Shown here: in pieces, positions 57,000-64,000 of the stretch | Layout: each line of letters opens with the position of its first letter | How positions within the stretch are numbered: position 1 is the first letter of the stretch | NCBI RefSeq assembly: GCF_020283565.1 | Contig: NC_060060.1 | Coordinates: 18,848,001 to 18,912,000, forward strand | Length of the DNA: 64,000 nt | Origin: Trifolium pratense | Lineage: Eukaryota > Streptophyta > Magnoliopsida > Fabales > Fabaceae | Reading direction: 5' to 3' | Notes under the pieces: model-generated | What the model was told of the DNA's origin: nothing | Databases searched by the model: none | Seen by the model: only the letters and a program-made list of their open reading frames with translations | Made by a program: the position numbers and the translations under genes

Positions 57000-58497
57000 C
57001 ATTCTTTTTACTATAATTTTGTATGAAATTATGTTATTTTTTTAGTCTGAATTATTTATTGGATATGCTAAATTACTTTGTATTACATGAATGGAGATAG
57101 CTTTTTATATATGGAGTAGATCAATTTATAGTATAGGTTTTAAAATTTTGAATCATGGATATGATCTCATAACACTGTTAGAAAAAATGACTTTTTTATT
57201 ATTTCAAGTGGCATCATTCTACAACGGTTCCTGATGAGATTTGAACTTGATTTTAAAATTATAAGGTTTAGTTCTTACTATTGAAATAACACATTAAAGT
57301 GTGTATTAGAAAAAATTTCTACAAAAAATAGGTACTTAGAAAACAAGATAAAATCTCTTTGGAATTTATGTCATTAATTAGATTTAGTGTGAAATTTATA
57401 ATTTTTCTTGCTAATTACTCTAGAATTGAAGGTTCTAAAAATATTGACATAGTTAGCCAAGGAGGATATGGGTCCAAGGGAATGAGACATTAAAATACAA
57501 ATTCTTTGTTAAGCGGGATGTTCATATTTAATGTCTTAGAGTGCTTCGAATAAGATAACATTAGTAGAGGAAACTTAGAAAGGAAAGAAAAAAAACCATG
57601 ACATTGTTGAGCAACTAAGGTGGCCTTTTAGGCAAACTTACAATTATCCTCAATCTTGTTTGAAGAATTGTCAAAGTTAGATGTGAAAATCTGTTTCAAT
57701 CGGTTGTTCTCATATCATTCAATAATAATTGTTGGTGTGACTACTGACTACCACGACCCCAAATAATGTGTATACACAATTATTTAACTTTGTTCACAAT
57801 ATACTCTCTCTCTCTCTGTTTTTTTTTTTTTTTTATTTATAAATGTTTGCTATATATATATTCTACGTACAAAGTTAGATATTGATAGAGCTTGATTTTT
57901 TATTTATCATTGATGTTGCATCTAGAGTATAAGAAGATGGCAGTGGTCCAATGGTGGTGGGTAAATGGTGATAGGGGTTGGATGGATGAGTCGATCAAAA
58001 TAGGGGATCATAATTATGGCACAAGTTAATAGTTGTTGACTAATGAGGGTAGCTTAAATGTGTGATTTTGTTATTGCAATTAGACTAAGTGGAACAAATG
58101 GTGACAAGGGATCGAGATTAGATATGGGTAATTCCACCAAACAAAAAAGGAAGATGATAGTGCATGCAATATATCTTAATTGGCTATTAATTAACGAGTT
58201 GGTATCTTTTCAATTTTACTAAGAAATAGAGATTTTATTAAGAGAAAAAAAATTATCCAAGAGAGTTTAGATGATAAAGCGCATTGCAGGTTTTTTCTAA
58301 CTTAATATTTTTGAGTTGAGTTCCTATCTTGGCGATACAACAAGGTTAAAAGGATTTTTGTTTTATGAAAAGGAAAAGAGAAAAACGAATTGAATTGTTT
58401 CGAATTAATCAATCTTTAAATTGTTTAGGATTGAAAGTATCTAAAATTGTAATAATATATATATTAATATTTGTTTATCTAATTTTATTTTATATTT
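57000..58497. other. No recognisable gene (about 1.5 kb)
   Basis: AT-rich intergenic DNA between the AGP gene and the copia element. It has a short (CT)n at about 57802-57817 and a T-run. No coding frame or repeat with defined ends was recognised. Confidence 0.4.
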
Positions 58498-58502
58498 AGA
58501 TC

Positions 58503-58733
58503 TAACACGAAAAACAACTCTTTGTGAAGAAGAGTGTATTTTTCTATATCTCTGATACAAGCAGAATACACACATATATACATGAGTTCAGCAAAATCAA
58601 TTCCTAGTGCATGCTAATTTACAGCTAATTGGTTTAATGAAGATTGATATGATCTGCAAAATTAATTCCATGTAGTATGCTAATTTACAGCTATTTGATA
58701 TAATGCAATTAATTGCAAGATATCCGTCTAACA
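58503..58733 (-). repeat. Copia 3' LTR (left copy), 231 bp
   Basis: The plus strand starts TAACACGAAAAACAACTCTT and ends TATCCGTCTAACA. It contains two diverged copies of a ~55-bp segment (TTAGCTGTAAATTAGCAT on the minus strand, twice). Identical to 63210-63440. Confidence 0.95.
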
Positions 58734-58744
58734 CCCCCCCTCAA
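58734..58744 (-). other. Copia polypurine tract
   Basis: Minus-strand TTGAGGGGGGG abuts the 3' LTR. The pol stop codon (58741-58743) lies at its upstream edge. Confidence 0.8.
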
Positions 58745-61700
58745 GTTGGAGCATGTAAATTTTGAATGCCCAACTTGCCAAGGAAGTAATCAAACTGTTG
58801 TTTGCCCAATGCTTTGGTAAAGATGTCAGCTAACTGAGTACGTGTCGACACATAATGAGTGGAGATGTTCCCACACAAGAGCTCATCACGCACAAAATGG
58901 CAGTCGACTTCTATGTGCTTTGTACGTTCGTGAAAAACTGGATTTGCAGCAATATGCATGGCTGCTTGACTGTCACAATAAACCTTCATGGGACGTTGAT
59001 GAGAAACTCCAAGAAAGGAGAGCAATTCCTTAAGCCATTTAAGTTCACATGTGGTAGTAGCCAAAGACCTATATTCAGCTTCTGCAGATGAACGAGATAC
59101 GGTATGTTGTTTCTTGGTTTTCCAAGAAATAGGAGAGTTACCAAGAAGGATTAACCATCCAGTAAGAGAACGCCTAGTTAAAGGACAACTAGCCCAGTCA
59201 GAATCACACCAAGCGTACAATTGGAGATCAGAATCTGCACGCAAAAAAATACCTTGGCCCGGATTTCCTTTCAAGTATTTCACAACACGAAGAGCTGCTT
59301 CCCAATGTGGCAACCGAGGTTGCTGCATAAATTGTGCCAGCATATGGACGCAGTAAGATAGCTCAGGTCGAGTGACAGAAAGATATATCAAGCGTCCCAC
59401 CAATCTACGGTATTTTTCTGGTTCAGATAGAAGAGGTCCATCAACTAGTGAAAGATGATGGTTCTGATCCATAGGTATTTGAGCAGGTTTAGCTCCTAAC
59501 ATTCCAACTTCTGAGATGATATCAAGGGCATATTTTCGCTGACACAAGAAAATGCCAGTAGAGTTTCGTGCCACTTCAATACCCAAGAAATACCTTAACA
59601 TGCCAAGATCTTTCATATAAAAACATGTGCTCAAATAATTTTTGAAGCTTTGTATAGCACTGGTATCATTCCCAGAGACTATTAAATCATCAACATAAAC
59701 CAAAACATTGAGTTGCACATGACCTTTGTGCAAAGTAAACAAAGAGTAGTCAGATCCGGATTGTTTGAATCCATATTTTTTCAAGGCAGCAGATAATTTA
59801 GCAAACCAACACCTAGGTGCTTGCTTCAGTCCATACAATGACTTGCGAAGGCGGCATGCCTGATTCGGTGCTGAAGAGTGAAATCCTGGCGGCAATTTCA
59901 TGTAAATTTCTTCCTCAAGATCACCATGCAAGAAGGCGTTGTGAACATCCATTTGATGAAGTTCCCATTTGCGCGCAGCTGCAACAGCAAGAAAGGTGCG
60001 AACTGTGACCATTTTTGCAACAGGGGCAAATGTTTCATTGTAATCCAACCCTTCAACTTGATTGTTTCCTAAGATCACAAGTCTAGCCTTGTATCTTTCA
60101 ATTGATCCATTAGAGTGATATTTGATCTTATAAACCCATTTGCAACCGATCGATTTCTTTCCATGAGGAAGAGTTTCAACAGTCCATGTATTGTTATTTT
60201 CCAAAGCTTGTATTTCAAGTTGCATGGCTGTACGCCATTGTTTGTATTTGACCGCTTCAGCAAAAGTACGAGGTTCATTTCCTGCAGTTATAGCTGCCAA
60301 AAAATACTGATATTTGGGAGAAAAATTACTGCTATTCACAAAATGAGCTATCGGATAAGGTGTACCTGAAGATTGTGAGGGAGGAAGTGAACTCGTAGAA
60401 GGGCTCAAATTACATACGGCATGAGTGACAAAACCTTTCAATTTAGTTGACGACATCTTAATTCGGTGACCACGTCCCAATTTTTCTTCACCGTTTATAT
60501 TTTCAGATCCCCCCTTGTCTTCATTATTTATGTTACTTCCAGCACTGGTTGCTGCAGAATTTTGGCCATCATTTACGTCAGACAACTCAGTCCCTGTGTT
60601 AACCGAGTCTCCAACTCCATCTACAAACAAATGCGTCTCATTTGAACTGTTATTTCCGTCAATCAAATGTTCATTATTATCACAATCATAGGTCCACATA
60701 TCAGCGGTGGAAGGTTGTGACATAGGGTGGTTAAGAGACTTGTGAAAGGGAAATGTGTCTTCACAAAACACAACATCTCGAGAAATTAAGAATGCGCTTG
60801 TTTCTAGATCATAAACACGCCAACCTTTCTTACCATAAGGATATCCCACGAAGATACACCTGCGACTTCGACTTTCAAATTTGTCTCCTCGACGGTCTTG
60901 GTTGTGGACATAACAAAGACATCCGAACACTCTTAGATGAGTGAGTGGTGGAGATTTTCCATACAACAATTCAAATGGTGTCTTTCCATTCAAAATTGAG
61001 GATGGAGTTCGATTGATCAAATATCCGGCAGCCAAGATGCACTCTCCCCAAAAATCAATTGGAAGATTTGCTTGAAATCGCAATGCACGCGCTACATTGA
61101 GGATGTGCCTATGTTTTCGCTCAACTCGCCCATTTTGTTGCGGCGTACCTGGGCAAGATGTCTCATGAAGAATTCCATGCTCACGAAAATAATGTCCGAG
61201 ACAGGTAAATTCAGTACCGTTGTCACTACGTATAGTTTTGACACGCATATCAAACTGACGTTCTACCATGATAAGGAATTGACGTAAGTGTACAGAGACT
61301 TCTTTCTTATCATTTAACAAGTAAACCCAGACCGCCCTAGAGTGATCATCAACAATAGTCAAAAAATATCTCGCACCACACATTGCAAGAGTTCGATAAG
61401 GACCCCACACATCACAATGGATCAATTGAAAATTTTGCATTGCTTTATTATTACTAATGGGAAATACATCTCTTATTTGTTTTGCTCGAAGGCAGACATC
61501 ACATGTTTTAGTACAAGAATTATTTTGTTTATCATTCCAGAGATTTGGAATCTTTTTCATGACTTGAAATGATGCATGTCCCAAACGTTGATGCCACAAA
61601 GTGAGATAATTTGGAGTATTTATTGTTGTCGCTGTTGCCGCTACAGCCACATGCTTGAAGTAATAGAGCCCTTCTCGTTGTTCACCCGCTCCAATCACCA

Positions 61701-62280
61701 TCTTCGAAGTGAGGTCCTGAATAATGCAAAATTTATTAGTGAACTGAACAGTGTAATTGAACTCATCAATTAATTGGGACACCGAAATCAAATTGCACTG
61801 TAAGTTTGGCACATAAAGAACTTGGGCCAGTTTTAATTTTTCACTGAGAACCAAAGTTCCCTCTCTTGTGGCTGCTATTTGATTTCCATTTGGAAGTCCA
61901 ACTTGACAGTGAGCTATATTCTTCAAATCAGAGAGACAATCCAATCTTCCGGTCATGTGACGTGACGCACCTGTGTCAATAATCCATTGCATACCTGATA
62001 GTTTTTCGGCGGAGCCTGTTGTGGCGCTATTCAAGAGATGCAACAGTGTTTTCCATTGCTCATCACTAAGGCCAGCAACTTCACTTTGTTCTCCTTCTGA
62101 GGACATGTTACTCTTGTTGACAAGAGCATGAGCAGTATTTGCTTTGATGAATCCTCTGCTCCCCTTGTTCAATGAAGAACCTTGTTGTATTGCTTTTCCG
62201 TTTGCAGCTCCTCGCCCAGTTCTACGAGGTCGATCACCCCACCATTCTGGATAGCCATTTACTTCAAAACAATCTTTCAC
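58741..62280 (-). CDS. Copia pol (protease, integrase, RT, RNase H), about 1179 codons
   Basis: The frame contains, in order: the last part of the CCHC knuckle region, aspartic protease (WIIDTGASRHMTG, Asp102), integrase (HHCC finger with LWHQRLGHAS and CDVCLRAKQ; catalytic CDVWGPY, IRSDNGTEF and QQNGRVERKH), reverse transcriptase (WVYKIK and KARLV near the start, QMDVHNAFLHGDL, YVDDLIVSG at about 860), and RNase H (CDSDWA at about 1025, AEAEYRSLA, CDSQAA, ERTKHIEVDCHF). Integrase before RT is the copia order. The first in-frame ATG is not a true start; pol would be made as part of a gag-pol polyprotein, in the same frame as gag but separated by one TGA near 62311. No other break was seen. 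Confidence 0.93.
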   Translation of the reverse strand: MKDCFEVNGYPEWWGDRPRRTGRGAANGKAIQQGSSLNKGSRGFIKANTAHALVNKSNMSSEGEQSEVAGLSDEQWKTLLHLLNSATTGSAEKLSGMQWIIDTGASRHMTGRLDCLSDLKNIAHCQVGLPNGNQIAATREGTLVLSEKLKLAQVLYVPNLQCNLISVSQLIDEFNYTVQFTNKFCIIQDLTSKMVIGAGEQREGLYYFKHVAVAATATTINTPNYLTLWHQRLGHASFQVMKKIPNLWNDKQNNSCTKTCDVCLRAKQIRDVFPISNNKAMQNFQLIHCDVWGPYRTLAMCGARYFLTIVDDHSRAVWVYLLNDKKEVSVHLRQFLIMVERQFDMRVKTIRSDNGTEFTCLGHYFREHGILHETSCPGTPQQNGRVERKHRHILNVARALRFQANLPIDFWGECILAAGYLINRTPSSILNGKTPFELLYGKSPPLTHLRVFGCLCYVHNQDRRGDKFESRSRRCIFVGYPYGKKGWRVYDLETSAFLISRDVVFCEDTFPFHKSLNHPMSQPSTADMWTYDCDNNEHLIDGNNSSNETHLFVDGVGDSVNTGTELSDVNDGQNSAATSAGSNINNEDKGGSENINGEEKLGRGHRIKMSSTKLKGFVTHAVCNLSPSTSSLPPSQSSGTPYPIAHFVNSSNFSPKYQYFLAAITAGNEPRTFAEAVKYKQWRTAMQLEIQALENNNTWTVETLPHGKKSIGCKWVYKIKYHSNGSIERYKARLVILGNNQVEGLDYNETFAPVAKMVTVRTFLAVAAARKWELHQMDVHNAFLHGDLEEEIYMKLPPGFHSSAPNQACRLRKSLYGLKQAPRCWFAKLSAALKKYGFKQSGSDYSLFTLHKGHVQLNVLVYVDDLIVSGNDTSAIQSFKNYLSTCFYMKDLGMLRYFLGIEVARNSTGIFLCQRKYALDIISEVGMLGAKPAQIPMDQNHHLSLVDGPLLSEPEKYRRLVGRLIYLSVTRPELSYCVHMLAQFMQQPRLPHWEAALRVVKYLKGNPGQGIFLRADSDLQLYAWCDSDWASCPLTRRSLTGWLILLGNSPISWKTKKQHTVSRSSAEAEYRSLATTTCELKWLKELLSFLGVSHQRPMKVYCDSQAAMHIAANPVFHERTKHIEVDCHFVRDELLCGNISTHYVSTRTQLADIFTKALGKQQFDYFLGKLGIQNLHAPT

Positions 62281-62310
62281 ATCATGGCCTGAGCGGTTGC
62301 AGTGGTTACA

Positions 62311-63159
62311 TCAATCATTCTTTTCCTTTCCGTCAATTTTGCTGCGAGATTTAACAGCTTGCACAGCAAAACTCATAGCTTCGCTTTGTTGTTCTTTGCC
62401 TCGAACCATTGTCCGCACCCTTTCTTCTTGCACAAGTGTTGAATAAGTTTTATTGAGATTTGGCAGCGGATCTTGAGCAAGAAGATTTGATCTTACCATC
62501 CCATACACTACGTCATCAAGTCCCATGAGGAACTGATGAACCTTTTCTTCTTCACGTTTCTTTTCAAAAGCTACGCCAAGATTACAGGTGCATTTTCCAC
62601 ATTTACACACCGGAAATTGCTCATAATTGGCCAGCTCTTCCCACAGTTTCTTCAGCTTTCCAAAGTAAGCAACTATTGTCAATCCTTTTTGCTTGCATTC
62701 AGCAAGTTCAGCCTTTAACTGTTGTATTCTTGGTCCATTGACCACTGAAAAACGCTCTTCAATATCCTCCCATAGTTCTTGCGCAACTTCCATATGAGAC
62801 ATGGTTGAACGCAGTGATGGTTCTATTGTATTCATTATCCAAGACACCAACAATGAGTTATTGGTCCACCAATCTTCGAGATCTGCCGATCCCTTCTCTG
62901 GGCGTTCGATCGTTCCGTCGACGAACCCAAATTTTTTTCGTGCTCGTAACGCGGTTCTGAGAGAACGTGACCACTCGTCATAGTTCTCTCCTTTCAATTG
63001 CACTTGCGTTAGCAAGCTTCCAGGATTGTCGTTGGGAGTAATATCATAGGGAGAGATGGTCCGTCTCGTCCCTTTTACATCACCAACAGTTTTCTTCTTT
63101 CCTTCTTCGTTAATGTTTTTCTGCTCATCATCAACACTCTTTTCGCCTTCGTGACTCAT
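62311..63159 (-). CDS. Copia gag (UBN2-type), 282 aa, ends at in-frame stop
   Basis: Starts at the ATG 63159, about 40 nt after the PBS. It has the gag core of plant copia elements: LKGENYDEWSRSLRTALRAR, then DWWTNNSLLVSWIMNTI, ERFSVVNGPRIQQLKAEL, and FLMGLDDVVYGMVRSNLL. The frame ends in GKEKND followed by TGA (62311-62313), directly before the zinc knuckle CNHCNRSGHDVKDC, which is therefore only reached if the stop is read through or is a recent mutation. Identical LTRs argue that the stop is young. Confidence 0.92.
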   Translation of the reverse strand: MSHEGEKSVDDEQKNINEEGKKKTVGDVKGTRRTISPYDITPNDNPGSLLTQVQLKGENYDEWSRSLRTALRARKKFGFVDGTIERPEKGSADLEDWWTNNSLLVSWIMNTIEPSLRSTMSHMEVAQELWEDIEERFSVVNGPRIQQLKAELAECKQKGLTIVAYFGKLKKLWEELANYEQFPVCKCGKCTCNLGVAFEKKREEEKVHQFLMGLDDVVYGMVRSNLLAQDPLPNLNKTYSTLVQEERVRTMVRGKEQQSEAMSFAVQAVKSRSKIDGKEKND

Positions 63160-63197
63160 GGCAGCAGAAGGGTGTTGATCTTAGGTTCCCAGAAAGT

Positions 63198-63209
63198 GCT
63201 CTGGTACCA
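63198..63209 (-). other. Copia primer-binding site (initiator Met tRNA, one mismatch)
   Basis: On the minus strand TGGTACCAGAGC directly follows the LTR, with one difference from the standard TGGTATCAGAGC complementary to initiator tRNA-Met. Confidence 0.85.
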
Positions 63210-63440
63210 TAACACGAAAAACAACTCTTTGTGAAGAAGAGTGTATTTTTCTATATCTCTGATACAAGCAGAATACACACATATATACATGAGTTCAGCA
63301 AAATCAATTCCTAGTGCATGCTAATTTACAGCTAATTGGTTTAATGAAGATTGATATGATCTGCAAAATTAATTCCATGTAGTATGCTAATTTACAGCTA
63401 TTTGATATAATGCAATTAATTGCAAGATATCCGTCTAACA
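63210..63440 (-). repeat. Copia 5' LTR (right copy), 231 bp
   Basis: Identical to 58503-58733. On the minus strand a TATA-like TGTATATATGTGTG lies about 80 nt before its inner edge, a plausible promoter position for the element. Confidence 0.95.
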
Positions 63441-63445
63441 AGATC

Positions 63446-64000
63446 AGAAGTAGTATCTAATTTCATTTGAATTACTTCTCAACCCTTCTATGAGATGATT
63501 ATTTTGTTTAATTTAGAGGTTGACCAAGGTACCAATACATTGTGCTCATTTTTATGCTTTTTAATTTGTTAATATATTTAACTTTTTTAATTAATGATAG
63601 ATATTACTCATTTGAAGTGAATTACTCATTTTATAAGAATCAAATGAAATTATAATTCTTTAGAGTAAGCCACTAAATTGTTCTCTATATTTATAACTGG
63701 TTCTCAAATAAGTTAAGTGAATTACTACTCATTTTAACGGAGACAATAAACTAACTTGGGCTGTTAAAAAAAAAAAAAAACTAACTTGGGATATTGAAAT
63801 AGTCCCAAAACTATTTTAAAAACAGAAAATGATTTAGACTAATTTAATAATATAGTCAAAGTGAGTACCCTCATCTTCTCTTTTGAATGCTATTATATGA
63901 AGTTTTATTTAATTTGATATGACAATAGATTCAATTCCTTGGCAAATTGACATCTAAGATCAGATTTTTTTAAAAAATATAATCAGCAAGCACGTACTAG
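63446..64000. other. No recognisable gene (about 550 bp)
   Basis: AT-rich sequence right of the copia element to the window end. CTAACTTGGG occurs twice (63752 and 63781) around an A-run, perhaps slippage. No frame or other repeat was recognised. Confidence 0.4.

Larger units (their letters stand above)
58498..63445 (-). mobile_element. Nearly intact Ty1/copia retrotransposon
   Basis: A 4938-bp element (58503-63440) on the minus strand between 5-bp target-site duplications AGATC (58498-58502 and 63441-63445). It has 231-bp LTRs, a primer site next to the right LTR, gag and pol in one frame with a single stop between them, and a purine tract before the left LTR. Small size, short LTRs and gag type resemble the Ale lineage (tentative). 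The LTRs look identical by eye, so insertion is very recent. LTR termini are TG..TA on the coding strand, not TG..CA. Confidence 0.95.

Overview
The window is nuclear DNA of a flowering plant. It has spliced genes with GT/AG introns, plant retrotransposon lineages (Athila, a chromodomain Ty3/gypsy, Ty1/copia), tRNA-derived SINEs, MITEs and a Helitron end. The repeat families and an arabinogalactan-protein gene look like a dicot, most likely a legume. That placement is inference; no marker proves a species.

Layout. 1-15.8 kb: AT-rich DNA ending in a Helitron 3' terminus (hairpin plus CTAG at 15766). It holds a captured exon of a CXC (TSO1/CPP-like) gene near 2.03 kb, several internal duplications, a hAT-type MITE, and a satellite-like array of 41 units of about 252 bp (4.3-14.6 kb) with higher-order structure. 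15.8-25.8 kb: a complete Athila element on the minus strand with 1456-bp LTRs that I read as identical. 26-36 kb: the main host-gene region, a tandem pair of six-exon FSH1/OVCA2-type serine hydrolase genes on the minus strand (27223-30544 and 33471-35502), separated by a LINE fragment and a SINE. 36-44.5 kb: SINEs, Stowaway MITEs, a degraded LTR, a LINE ORF1 fragment interrupted by a 369-bp hAT-type element, an (ATTAT)21 microsatellite, and a 1.14-kb Mutator-like inverted-repeat element. 44.5-53.6 kb: a complete Tekay/Del-like chromovirus with 2283-bp LTRs (4 differences), inserted inside a SINE. 53.6-58.5 kb: a TRIM-like remnant and an intact classical arabinogalactan-protein gene (56217-56663). 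58.5-63.4 kb: a Ty1/copia element on the minus strand with identical 231-bp LTRs and one in-frame stop before its zinc knuckle.

Only three genes look like functional host genes: the two hydrolases and the AGP. Most of the rest is mobile DNA. Three full-length, recently inserted LTR retrotransposons occupy about 24 kb. Many insertions have clear target-site duplications, so their order can be read: gene duplication, then a SINE in one gene copy; a SINE, then the chromovirus inside it; a LINE fragment, then the hAT element inside it. I recognised no tRNA, rRNA or miRNA gene and no CRISPR. All comparisons were made by eye, so identities and degraded boundaries are approximate.
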